A stretch of DNA of 64,000 bases, taken from NCBI GenBank assembly GCA_964020085.1, contig OZ026604.1, forward strand, positions 4,936,967 to 5,000,966, written 5' to 3'. Positions 1 through 11,555 of the stretch are shown piece after piece (positions within the stretch are counted from its first letter, which is position 1; every line of letters starts with the position of its first letter). The notes below the pieces were generated by a model. That model did not search any database and was not told the DNA's origin. It was given only the letters and a program-made list of their open reading frames with translations. This DNA is from Micromussa lordhowensis (lineage: Eukaryota; Cnidaria; Anthozoa; Scleractinia; Lobophylliidae). The translations under genes were made by a program, and so were the position numbers.

Positions 1-102
1 TGCTCCATCGCTTCCTGCGTGCTTTACAACAGAACAGAGCACAGTCGAGGCTTCTTTATTTGTTAATTGGACGCGTATTTGCCTGTGCTTGTGAACTCAG
101 CT

Positions 103-114
103 GATATTTCTGCT
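103..114. repeat. Left target-site duplication of the tRNA-array element
   Basis: The sequence gatatttctgct lies directly before the array and recurs at 1909-1920 directly after it. The match extends one base leftward on both sides (t102 and t1908). Sequences beyond the pair differ, as expected for a target-site duplication. Confidence 0.7.
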
Positions 115-160
115 GGTGGAACAGAGAATTAACTCTGAAGTGTAATTTAAAGTGCTAAAT
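115..160. repeat. 46-nt inverted repeat at left edge of array
   Basis: These 46 bases are the exact reverse complement of 335-380, which is part of the repeat unit. A transcript crossing both could fold into a long hairpin enclosing the first tRNA-like gene. The arrangement exists only at the left edge. Confidence 0.8.
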
Positions 161-181
161 CGTCCCCGACTTTCTCTGTCC

Positions 182-254
182 GACCTCGTAGCTCAGTCGG
201 CAGAGTAACGGAAGATCAAATCCGGAGGTCGTGGGTTCGATTCCCACCGAGGTC
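182..254 (+). tRNA. tRNA-like gene, unit 1 (isotype unclear)
   Basis: 73 nt. The acceptor stem GACCTCG pairs perfectly with CGAGGTC. The D arm is GCTC/GAGT with one G-T pair, and the T arm is GTGGG/CCCAC around TTCGATT. Box A (TAGCTCAGTCGG) and box B (GGTTCGATTCC) are consensus, and a T6 run follows at about +11, a good Pol III terminator. The anticodon arm is odd: CGGA/TCCG closes an 8-base loop, AGATCAAA, without a T at canonical position 33. Isotype therefore cannot be assigned, and this may be a tRNA-derived promoter cassette rather than a working tRNA. Confidence 0.6.
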
Positions 255-479
255 AAAAGATTTTTTCTATACCTCGTGTGGTTCCCTGATTCCCTTTACT
301 AGGGCTAACGCCCAGGGGGTACTTCATGGGTTCAATTTAGCACTTTAAATTACACTTCAGAGTTAATTCTCTGTTCCACCATTTGTGTTCATAGTGCTAC
401 GCGGCACAACATTCATATGTACCCTTACTTTCTCTTCGCCGCGATTCACCACCTAAATCGTCCCCGACTTTCTCTGTCC

Positions 480-552
480 GACCTCGTAGCTCAGTCGGCA
501 GAGTAACGGAAGATCAAATCCGGAGGTCGTGGGTTCGATTCCCACCGAGGTC
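480..552 (+). tRNA. tRNA-like gene, unit 2
   Basis: Identical to the copy at 182-254, 298 bp downstream, with the same intact A and B boxes, 8-base anticodon loop and T6 run. Confidence 0.6.
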
Positions 553-777
553 AAAAGATTTTTTCTATACCTCGTGTGGTTCCCTGATTCCCTTTACTAG
601 GGCTAACGCCCAGGGGGTACTTCATGGGTTCAATTTAGCACTTTAAATTACACTTCAGAGTTAATTCTCTGTTCCACCATTTGTGTTCATAGTGCTACGC
701 GGCACAACATTCATATGTACCCTTACTTTCTCTTCGCCGCGATTCACCACCTAAATCGTCCCCGACTTTCTCTGTCC

Positions 778-850
778 GACCTCGTAGCTCAGTCGGCAGA
801 GTAACGGAAGATCAAATCCGGAGGTCGTGGGTTCGATTCCCACCGAGGTC
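778..850 (+). tRNA. tRNA-like gene, unit 3
   Basis: Identical third copy at the 298-bp period. Acceptor, D and T arms are intact and a T6 run follows. Confidence 0.6.
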
Positions 851-1075
851 AAAAGATTTTTTCTATACCTCGTGTGGTTCCCTGATTCCCTTTACTAGGG
901 CTAACGCCCAGGGGGTACTTCATGGGTTCAATTTAGCACTTTAAATTACACTTCAGAGTTAATTCTCTGTTCCACCATTTGTGTTCATAGTGCTACGCGG
1001 CACAACATTCATATGTACCCTTACTTTCTCTTCGCCGCGATTCACCACCTAAATCGTCCCCGACTTTCTCTGTCC

Positions 1076-1148
1076 GACCTCGTAGCTCAGTCGGCAGAGT
1101 AACGGAAGATCAAATCCGGAGGTCGTGGGTTCGATTCCCACCGAGGTC
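1076..1148 (+). tRNA. tRNA-like gene, unit 4
   Basis: Identical fourth copy at the 298-bp period, with the same internal promoter boxes and terminator. Confidence 0.6.
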
Positions 1149-1373
1149 AAAAGATTTTTTCTATACCTCGTGTGGTTCCCTGATTCCCTTTACTAGGGCT
1201 AACGCCCAGGGGGTACTTCATGGGTTCAATTTAGCACTTTAAATTACACTTCAGAGTTAATTCTCTGTTCCACCATTTGTGTTCATAGTGCTACGCGGCA
1301 CAACATTCATATATACCCTTACTTTCTCTTCGCCGCGATTCACCACCTAAATCGTCCCCGACTTTCTCTGTCC

Positions 1374-1446
1374 GACCTCGTAGCTCAGTCGGCAGAGTAA
1401 CGGAAGATCAAATCCGGAGGTCGTGGGTTCGATTCCCACCGAGGTC
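1374..1446 (+). tRNA. tRNA-like gene, unit 5
   Basis: Identical fifth copy at the 298-bp period. The base change near 1313 lies in the spacer before it, not in the gene. Confidence 0.6.
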
Positions 1447-1671
1447 AAAAGATTTTTTCTATACCTCGTGTGGTTCCCTGATTCCCTTTACTAGGGCTAA
1501 CGCCCAGGGGGTACTTCATGGGTTCAATTTAGCACTTTAAATTACACTTCAGAGTTAATTCTCTGTTCCACCATTTGTGTTCATAGTGCTACGCGGCACA
1601 ACATTCATATGTACCCTTACTTTCTCTTCGCCGCGATTCACCACCTAAATCGTCCCCGACTTTCTCTGTCC

Positions 1672-1744
1672 GACCTCGTAGCTCAGTCGGCAGAGTAACG
1701 GAAGATCAAATCCGGAGGTCGTGGGTTCGATTCCCACCGAGGTC
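1672..1744 (+). tRNA. tRNA-like gene, unit 6
   Basis: Identical sixth copy, in the last, incomplete unit that ends at 1908. Confidence 0.6.
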
Positions 1745-1929
1745 AAAAGATTTTTTCTATACCTCGTGTGGTTCCCTGATTCCCTTTACTAGGGCTAACG
1801 CCCAGGGGGTACTTCATGGGTTCAATTTAGCACTTTAAATTACACTTCAGAGTTAATTCTCTGTTCCACCATTTGTGTTCATAGTGCTACGCGGCACAAC
1901 ATTCATATGATATTTCTGCTAACAGCTTA

Positions 1930-2560
1930 AGCTTTTGGTGGGTAAACGGATAAAAGGACGTTAACCATAATGATATAAGAAGCACGTTATGTCGTTATGT
2001 TTTGCAGAGTGAACATGATCATGCCATAATGACATAATGGCAGCGACATAAAGATGAAACTGATCTTCTCCTTATGTCGTTATGACTATATCGTTGCGAT
2101 GTTATGTTTTATGTTTCTGTCAACACATGTGTTAGCAACATTGGCATAACAACATAAAAAGAACCAATCAGAGCAGTGCAAGAACTGTCGAACCCGTCAC
2201 AAACACTATTTTCAAAATGGCGGCGACTATGGCGGAACGAGCAGGAATTAACTGGTGCGGCTTGCAAATCCCGTTTACCTGAAATAATAATCTTGATCAC
2301 CCAAACTTAACTCTCTCACGAGGTTGTGGTACTGGCCTTATGCTCTTCTAGCTTCTCCTAGCATTTTTTTTTCATTTGTTTTCTTCGACGACAAAAGAAA
2401 TGAAATTATCGTAAATTAATGCAACAAGTGTTTTCTCTTCATTTTTTACCTAACCTTATGTCTTTATGTTAATGTTCACATTACCGCCGACAAAAGTGAT
2501 TATGTCGTTATGGCATTATGGCATTATGTTACTATGTCGCTAGCGTAAACCAGGCTTAAT
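1930..2560. repeat. Dispersed repeat rich in ttatgtcgttatg motifs
   Basis: Short motifs of the type ttatgtcgttatg and cataatgacataatgg recur in both orientations near 1985-2110 and 2455-2540, with unrelated AT-rich sequence between. The right side ends with gacatagtaac-like sequence in inverted form. This looks like an inverted-repeat transposon relic with subterminal repeats; precise ends are not certain. Confidence 0.45.
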
Positions 2561-3185
2561 TTACTCAGCGACAACGCTACAGAAAATCTACAAAACTAGT
2601 TTGGAACTCAGTAAAAAGTCCTTCATTGTAGAGAAAACCTCGAGATACTTCACACTAGCCGCATAGTACAAACTTCCAAACTGTTAATCGACTTACAACA
2701 GATTTCGCGTTACTTTTATACTAAATTAGAGTAAAGACAGATGCCTATTATTATTGAATTAAAGTACAAAAGAAAATCTATTATGCCCATGAATAGATCG
2801 TCCCATTTGTATATTTGCTGGATACGGGCAGATGTTAATTTAAACTCTTTCCCTTATGTAAACTTCCTGTTGTACTTAAGTAATTTCCATTGTACGGATA
2901 TTCCTTCCGTTATGTGTATTGGGGAAGAAGCATTTAAGTACTCTAGAGAAGAAACGATTGGTGTTATTCTACTTTTTGGCCATAAAAGCTCTTTCCTTTA
3001 AGTTAAAAATCTATGACATTTCAAACTATGGACTCACAAAGACTAGCCGAAGTACGTAAGTCAATTGTACTTTTCGCTCTTAAAAACTGAATCATTGGAT
3101 AATGTAATTCAAGAGTTTTCATTGGCTTAGCCATCGTGATATATGAGCCATTATATCATGCTATACAAGTATGGCTTGTAGAGCA
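2561..3185. other. Intergenic sequence, nothing recognised
   Basis: AT-rich sequence. A short open frame at 2741-3001 has no recognisable domain and no gene context, so it is not annotated as coding. Confidence 0.5.
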
Positions 3186-3189
3186 TGAG

Positions 3190-3470
3190 GCGGTGGCCTC
3201 ATGGTTAGTGCGCTCGGGGTTCGAGCCCTAACCTGGGACATTGTGTTGTGTTCTTAGGCAAGACACTTTACTCTCACGGTGCCTATCTCCACCCAGGTGC
3301 ATAAATGGGTACCGGCGAATTTAATGCTGGGGGTAACCCTGCGATCGACTGGCATCCCATCCAGGGGGGAGTAGAAATATTCCTAGTCGCTTCATGCTAC
3401 GGAAAAAGGGATAAGCTCCGACCTGATGGGCCACTTGGCTCGTATGCAGACTTTACCTTACAAGTATGGC
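3190..3470 (+). mobile_element. tRNA-derived SINE, family A, copy 1
   Basis: The head has a tRNA-like box B (GGTTCGAGCCC) with a short deletion between boxes A and B. A conserved body follows, containing gggtaccggcgaatttaatg, ctgggggtaaccctgcga and catcccatccaggg, and then an actttacctta-like 3' end. Four more copies lie at 8842, 44813, 50990 and 55258, so this is a multicopy retroelement. The short ORF across it (3305-3589) is not a gene. Confidence 0.8.
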
Positions 3471-3479
3471 TGGTAAGCG

Positions 3480-4179
3480 TACACGTAATTTTTTGGAGCG
3501 TTTTTCATTTTATTTTAGTTTTCTACATTTTTAGGCTTTACTCAGAGACAACGCGACAGAAAGTCCACAAAACTTGCTTAGGTCGTTAGGATGGTTCACT
3601 AAGGCCTGGCGTTACTATGACTAAAGGAGTTTACTGAGTCATTTTTGACAGGTTACAATTCGTATTTTGATTATTGATAACGTAAACTGGGGACTTCTAT
3701 CTCAAGTGACAGTCACAACATTTTTATCAGAGCCATTGACCAGAACACAAATTAACTGCGGTAACAAAAACAAACAAATGGATTAACAATGATGCAATTA
3801 ACGTAACAATAACGACGTGGTGCAAAGGTTTTAGCCAGACCAGTTTCCCTTCATAATTCTAAAATACTTGCCAGGACGTTACGAAGAAGGCAAAGTACTT
3901 CTGACACATCCGCTGCTATAGGCAGTGTTCTTATGGCTAGTTCTGTGCTCTGTTAGAATGGTCTGTTCGCACTTTCGTAGCAGGGTTGAAGATAAAGCGT
4001 GATTTACCTGGTTTTAAACGATACTGGTCGGTAAAGCACCCAATTGTGTTCTACCGATAGTACGCCTTACTTATCATATTTTATGGAAGACGCTATCATA
4101 AAAGAAAACCAGTAATTTTAGAAAACAATCTTTCAGACTATCTGGTGTCAACATAGGAAGCCACCTTCAAAGATCACCA
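3480..4179. other. 5' flank of the first hexosaminidase gene
   Basis: About 700 bp upstream of the first coding exon. No convincing TATA box or repeat was recognised; the promoter probably lies here but cannot be placed. Confidence 0.4.
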
Positions 4180-7100
4180 ATGAAACCAAGAAAATGGCAA
4201 AGCGTGTTATCGCGCATAACGTTCGAATGTCTTCTGGCAGCAGGTTAGTGTACCTTTAATAAGCCTTCTCGTTTCTAAAGAAAACATAATATTTGCACTG
4301 TAAGTGATGAATAATTCCCTGGTCTGGGCATGGATGTCTATTCTTGTAACAATTTTTTCGCTAAAAAAAGAAATGTGGGACTCATTGTCGTTAAACAGAA
4401 CATGTTAATACAACGACCTGTTCTAAAACACCTGTTGGAGAGAGCAGGTCGTGAGATTCTTGGTTTAAGTTTGTTTTATTAACAGTGAAGCGAGTTACCG
4501 ACATATACTTCGTTCAAAGTTGGCGAAAGAGAATTGATGAAATTAACGAACTTCCTCCTTATCACAGAGGATGACAAAAACGAGCCCATATAGAAGAGCT
4601 ATACATACATTCATGCTTAAATACAGACACAATACTTAATTCGTCCCAAAACAGCTTTTCAGAATAAACCTACATTGTACGAAAAAAACCCTATGTAAAA
4701 TTAGTATAAATATTCATACAAACTAAATTTACCCGAAGGCATATAGTTTGATTAAAGGGTCACTGATTTCCTAGGTAGTGTTTTTCCCATGATAAACCAG
4801 CCTGGAAAGACGTTTTTTTTTTAAATTTGCTAACATAATCAACACAATCCATTTCTCAAATGGAAATTAATGGAAATATTTCTTATTTCATGCAGTTCTC
4901 TGTCAGGCAATAGATCAAGCTTCTCTAGACAACATTGCGTCTGGTTTGGATTTGCGTTTTGACGTCATATCAAACGTGGGGGGAACTTGCTCCGCTCGTT
5001 TAACTTTCACCAATAAAGGTTCCTCTACTATCTGTTCAAGCGACTGGAAAATCTATTTCAACGCAGCAAGAGAAATGAGTCAAAATACCGATTCTTTTGG
5101 ATCATCAAACTCGAAAATGACCGTGATTCACATAAACGGTTATCTTCATGAGCTCACGCCTACTCAGCGTTTTCCAAACCTACTCCCTGATCATAAAGTT
5201 AAAGTCGACCTCAGCGCTTCAGGCGTGATCGTTGCCAAGACTGACGTCATGCCAAACTGGTATGTGGTCGCGAGTGGTTTGGAACCGAGGATCCTCGATA
5301 GCACCAAGGGAGAGAGTTTGAACTTCGTTGGATCGTTTAATTCAGCCTCCCAATGGAAGCGCTCTGCACAAGATTTGTATGACCCTTTCACTCCAGAAAA
5401 ACGCTACGAGATCAATGACATTGCAGATCTCAAAAGACCAGGGAGTCTTATTATACCAACTCCACTGGTTTTGAAAGATGTAAGCAAGTCGCAAAGAGTG
5501 GATTTGAACAGTGGAAAGTGGAACATTGTTGCTGACAGAGGTTTGGGTAAGGAAGCGCAATATCTAGCAGGTACGTTTCTTTTAAATGTGTTACAAGTTA
5601 CATTGTCCAGGAACTTCCAGGGGTAGGTTTATAGTTTCTGTAACTCATAAGATACGCATTTTTCGGGATTTTGTGACAGTTGTCCACCAACTGTATTATC
5701 TGATTGCTTGCTTTCTGCAGAAAAGCTCAAGATACAACGGATGAGAACTGGAAGACCGTCATGCAAGGTTATTAAACTGAAGATTGGTACCATTGATATA
5801 AAAGAGAAGAAGAGAGTCGACAGCGATGAAGCATACAGCGTGGAGGTTGACCCTTCGAAAGAAGTCGTTACGATTGTTGGTAAAACTCCCACGGGAGTGT
5901 TCTGGGGAGTCCAATCATTCCTGAGTATCGTGAACGAGCGTAAGGCACCCCGGGTCACCATTAAGGACTCTCCGAGGTACGAGTATCGAGGACTGAGCAT
6001 CGATGTTGCTAGAAACTTCCTTCCTAAGAAGGAAGTGATGAGAATTATGGATGGGATGGCAATGTTCAAGATGAACAAACTTCATCTTCATTTAACCGAC
6101 GACGAAGGATGGAGATTGGAGATTCCCGGATTGCCTCAACTTACAGAAGTGAGTTTACAGGAACAGAGAGTAGAGACTGCTAGTTAGGCAGACTGTCAGC
6201 CAGACGGACGGCCAGATTAGCCATCACTGTAGACAAGCAGACAGACAGACAGGCAGGCAGCAGACAGGCAGCAGACAGACAGAAAGACAGACAGGTAGAC
6301 AAACAGGCCGATAGACAGACAGACAGACAGACGGACGGCCAGATTAGCCATCACTGTAGACAAGCAGACAGACAGACAGACAGACAGACAGGCAGGCAGG
6401 CAAGAAGCAGACAGGCAGGCAGGCAGCAGACAGACAGAAAGATAGACAGGTAGACAAACAGGCAGATAGGCAGACAGACAGACAGATTAGCCATCACTGT
6501 AGACAAGCAGACAGACAGACAGGCAGCAGACAGGCAGGCAGGCAGCAGACAGACAGACAGCCAGATTAGCCATCACTGTAGACAAGCAGACAGACAGACA
6601 GACAGCAGACAAGTAGACAGGTAGGCGGACAGGCAGATAGGCAGACAGACAGTGCGGACAGACAGACAGCGCGGACAGGCATATAGACAGATAGACGGAT
6701 AAATCAATTGGCAGATCAGCAAATTGTCAGACGATTGGATAGCCAAGACAGTAGATAAATAGATAGATAGGACTTTAAGAGGTACAAAGGTAGGCAGAAT
6801 GTTCAATATATGCAGAGGAAACCAAAACGTTTTGTAATGGGACTGTTTGGGTAGTGCAGCAAAGCTACTCAAAGGTATCGCTCCAGAGAGGTTAACATCT
6901 TTGAATTCTATTCCTTCAGGTTGCATCACAGAGATGCCATGATCTACAAGAAATACGTTGTCTTGAGCCTCAACTAGGATCAGGTCCCTTCAACAACACA
7001 TCTGGCAGTGGTCACTACACGGTGAAGGATTACCAAGAAATCCTGAAGCACGCAAGAGCAAGACACATTCAAATTATCCCAGAGTTCGATCTCCCTGGTC

Positions 7101-10100
7101 ATTCACACGCAGCCATCAAAGCCATGGAGGCTCGGTACAGAAGGTACCGGGACATGGGCCAGAATGACGATGGGCTGAGGTTCTACTTGAACGACTTAAA
7201 CGACGAATCTAGTTACCATTCAGGACAATTCTTCTTCAATAATTCTGTCAATCCATGTATTGAGACATCTTACCGCTTCGTAGAGAAGCTGGTAGGCGAA
7301 GTGCAAGCTATGCACAAAGAGATTCAACCGCTGAAAGTCATCCATTTTGGAGGTGATGAGGTTCCGCTAGGCGCATGGAGCCTGTCTCCCGCCTGCGAAA
7401 GGTTGTCGAAGAAGATCAAGTCTGATTATCCGGACTGGAAGGCGTTTTTCATTCGTCGTGTCGCTAGAATTGTAGAGAAATACGGTGTCCATTTGGGACT
7501 TTGGGAAGATGGATTAATGGATCACACACACACGCCTATAATGCGGAAGAAACTGGGCACTGATGTATTTTACGGTTACGCCTGGGGAAATACAATAAAC
7601 CTTGGTTACAGACTAGCAAATGATGGGTACAAGGTATTTCCATAATCATTAGTCCATAGTCAGCGGGATAGAGGGGAGGACGGTTCAATGGCCAATTCCC
7701 TCTATGAAGTACGCCTGCAGAAAATCATGATTGTTGTATTCATCATCTTGGACTGGATATTTGTTTTGATAAATTGCCTGCAGGCGCGTCTCATATAGGG
7801 AATTGGTTATTCTATATCTGAAAATACCTCAACAGGTAGAAGTTCCATGGATTGTAAGAATTAGGGAATTAGTGGAATTGATGTTAATACGAAAACAAAA
7901 GGCTCTAAATTAGATTTTGTAGTTAATAAATAAATAAATAAATAGATAAATTGACACCAACTGATGTATAGTGTGAAGCATTGGAAAGGTTCAATCAGCG
8001 AGTTACAAACATCGCATCAATAAAAACACAAGGGAAGTGAAGTGCGTGGTAAATGAAAAATGGTAAATTTGCAGCTCAGTGAAAAAATAATAAAAATGAA
8101 GTGCTGCCGAAATCATGGGAATAAAACACGAACCCGTGAACTCCCAGATACCGGTTGGGTGTTACAACCACTGAGCTACAGAGAGACTCTTGGTGAGCTA
8201 GGCCAGATTTCAGATTCAGATTTTTAATTGTTTTACAGAAATTATATTAATTAAAAAAGAGAAAAGAAATAACAATAAATAGCCAAGACCAAGTGTGCTC
8301 AGTGACCAAAGTAGCATAGGCTTTCGTGTTGGTCACTGACACGTACAAACAATTGACAATTGACAGGCCACTTTTTTACCTTCATATGTGAAGTTTATTG
8401 TATGTGTTTTTACCTTTCTTCTATTACGCCTGTTTCATTGTAAATTCAAACGGATTATTTAAATCTGAGTTAACAAAAATACCATTATTTTTTGTTATTC
8501 ATTTTTTATTTATAAAATTAATCTTTGAGAATTCATTCCATCACTTCAGGTAATAATGACTCAAGCGTCACATCTGTATTTCGATCATCCATACGAGCCG
8601 GATCCAGAAGAGAGAGGTCTATACTGGGCCACACGATACACAGACACTCGGAAGGCATTTGGCTTCATGCCTGTGCACTTGTATGACAGCATAGAGACTA
8701 ACGGGGATGGCAGGGCGATTGCTGATTACTGTACTGCAGCTGGAGATTGTGTTCCTCTGCAAAACCTTGACAATATTGTCGGTGAGTGGTGAAAAAGTCA
8801 AAGAATTTAATTCATGCATCTGTAGACTTGTTGAGGTACCATGGCCTCATGGTTAGTGCCCTCGACGCGGTCCGTGTCCAAGCCCTGTCCGGGGACATTG
8901 TGTTGTGTTCTTGGGCAAGACACTTAATTTACTCCCCGGACATTTCTCTCCATCCAGATGTACAAATGAGTACCTGCAGGAGCCCATCACTAGGAGCTTG
9001 CAACTCCAATACTAAGCCTATGTCACGGCATTTTTACAGGCCGGTCTATTTTTAGACTTCTTTTCCCGCAAAATAAGTCAGTTCCGTTCTACACGAGCGC
9101 GCATCGGTAAGGGGAACAATGGCGGCTTTTCTTTTTAATCTTCCAGTAAAAATGCCGACGTCAATTAAAGAATCAAGTCCGCGCGTATGATTTGTCACTG
9201 TTGTCCCTTCGGGAGTCTGAATTCGCGGTAAATTCAAGCTAAAAATAGACAGGTCTGTGAAAACGCCGTGACAGGAATATGGGGTAGTTACTGGCTCCTA
9301 GTGATGGGCTCCTGGTACCTGTGAATTTAATGCTGGGGGTAACCCTGCGATGGACTAGCATCCCATCCAGGGAAAAGTAAACATATTCCTAATCGCTTCA
9401 TGCTACAGAAATCGGTATAAGCTCCCGACTGATGGGCCTCGAATGCAGACCTTTTTTAGTATCTGTAGACTAAGTTGAGTTACAGTTTGTATTTAATTCA
9501 TAGGTTTAGCCGGAGCCATCTGGTCAGAAACAATAAGGACTCCGGCTCAGTTCCAGTCCATGATATTTCCAAGACTTCTTGCTGTGGCCGAGAGAGCCTG
9601 GCATGAAGACGCTTGGGAAAATGAGAGAAATAAACTGAGCAGAAACAAAATGAAAGAAGAAAGCTGGACAAAGTTTGCTAACACTCTGGGCCACAAGGAA
9701 CTAGCTCGTCTGGACAAACTGGGAATAGCTTATCATATTCCTCTGCCGGGAGCTAGGTAAGCGTTTTCTGACCATTAGTTGCATGGTAGGTCCACATATT
9801 CCAGTAGTAGTCTCGTTTCTTTAAGGCCTGTGAGGCATCATTTTTGTGTGTTCTCGGGCGTTGAATTAACGCCCACTTACCTCTCTCCACCCAGGAGAGT
9901 TAGTTCGGCAGTCTTAAAACAATGTAAGAGGGGGTTTTGAGGGGGAAGGGGGTAACGTTTGAACATGTGCTGATGTAGAGGATGAGGCATCTTAAAGGCT
10001 TCAGGTTCATCGTTTGTAATCTATCTTAAGCTTCTCCAATCTTGACAATCGTTGATTTGGATGGGGTTTAAGGCTGGAAAATCTGAGATCTGCGAAAATC

Positions 10101-11514
10101 GTAATGAAATCTGATCTGAGATCGGCAAAAATCTGCTGATAGCTGAGGGATCGTTGAAATCTTCGCAAATCGTTGAGACTTAAGCACTTCAAGACATTTC
10201 ATTCCTAATTGACTGATTATTTAATTGTAACTGCAAGAAAGAGTGCAAGTAATTGCTGCCTCTCTTAATATACCTCTACACAACTAATTCTATATCACTG
10301 AATTGTTATGTCTGTTTCTTTAGAATTGTCAATGGAATTCTCGTTACCAATGTAGCATTTCCCGGTCTCACGGTTGAATGTAGTACTGACGGCGGTCGCA
10401 GTTGGTTTGATCCTAACAAGGCAACTGTCATTAGTGGTAGATTACTCTTACGAACCAGGTGAGCAAACTTTAAACAGGTTTTACAAGGGCTAAAGTCCTA
10501 GTGTGGGTGCGCGAGAAGTGCGTTCCTGTGGTACTGTTTATTAGTCTGTGGATAAAACGCTAGTGTGTGACCATTCAAATGAAAGCTATTGAGCAGTACT
10601 TTCATGTGGCACTGTTTATTATGCTGTACAAGGTGGTTCTAACTTTTAAGTCTGTTGATGAAACCCTAGTGTGTGACCATTCAAATGAAAGCTATTGAGC
10701 AGTACTTTCAAGTGGTACTGTTTATTATGCTTTTTAAGGCTTAAACCACTGCAAAAATCGTGTACGATCAAAACTTGCTCTACGTTGGATCAAAATAGAT
10801 CGTGACCAGACCAAAAAACTTTAAAAATAAAAAATATACTGCAAAGGTTGGTCAAGACAACGTGAAAATAGGCGTTGTTACAATATTTCGGCTGGCCAAC
10901 ACCAGCCTTCTTCAGGTTTATTGAATGGATAAATGCTTGTTACAAGATCTTTATATTTACCGGAAATGACATAAAAAGGCTACGTGATGTGTAACATTAA
11001 TAGAAAAGAAAAATGCATAAAAGATAATAATACATGATAAAAAGGTAAAATAGACGACGTTTGGTCTCGCCGATGTACTGAAGATTACATTTAGTGCACT
11101 GAATCATGTAAATAACATTAGAGGTTTCACAAGTAATATGTGATTTGATCTGTACAAGGTGGTTCTAACTTTTAAGTCTGTGGATGAAACCCTAGTGTGT
11201 GACCATTCAAATGAAAGCTATTGAGCAGTGCTTTCATGTGGTACTGTTTATTATGCTGTGCAAGGTGGTTCTAACTTTTAAGTCTGTGGATGAAACCCTA
11301 GTGTGTGACCATTCAAATGAAAGCTATCGAGCAGTGCTTTCATGTGGTACTGTTTATTATGCTGTACAAGATGGTTCTAACTTTTAAGTCTGTGAATGAA
11401 ACCCTAGTGTGTGACCATTCAAATGAAAGCTATCGAGAGGTACTTTCATGTGGTACTATTTATTATGCTGCACAAGGTAGTTCCAACTTTTAATTCTGTG
11501 GATAAAACCCCAGT

Positions 11515-11555
<41 letters not shown>

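Larger units (their letters stand above)
115..1908 (+). mobile_element. Composite tandem-repeat element with tRNA-like units
   Basis: A 298-bp unit is repeated about 5.9 times with unit starts at 156, 454, 752, 1050, 1348 and 1646. The copies are almost identical; one visible difference is atata versus atgta near 1313. The block is flanked by a direct repeat, gatatttctgct, at 103-114 and 1909-1920, which looks like a target-site duplication of 11-13 bp. The left edge (115-160) is the reverse complement of 335-380 inside the first unit. A tandem array, a terminal inverted fragment and a variable-length target duplication together resemble insertions of Penelope-like elements and their nonautonomous relatives. 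No ORF or hammerhead core was found. It could alternatively be a local satellite with chance flanks, but a perfect 12-bp flank match exactly at the edges argues against that. Confidence 0.7.

Noticed and set aside
156..453. Hammerhead ribozyme in the 298-bp unit
   Set aside because: The unit has ctgattccctttactaggg followed by ctaacgcc, which superficially resembles a hammerhead core. However, CTGANGA and GAAA are absent on both strands and helix I would not pair.
1..1920. CRISPR-like array
   Set aside because: The whole 298-bp unit is repeated without variable spacers; this is a tandem repeat with tRNA-like genes in eukaryotic DNA.
6573..6929. 118-aa minus-strand ORF
   Set aside because: Produced by the CAGA-type satellite (Cys/Leu/Ser repeats).
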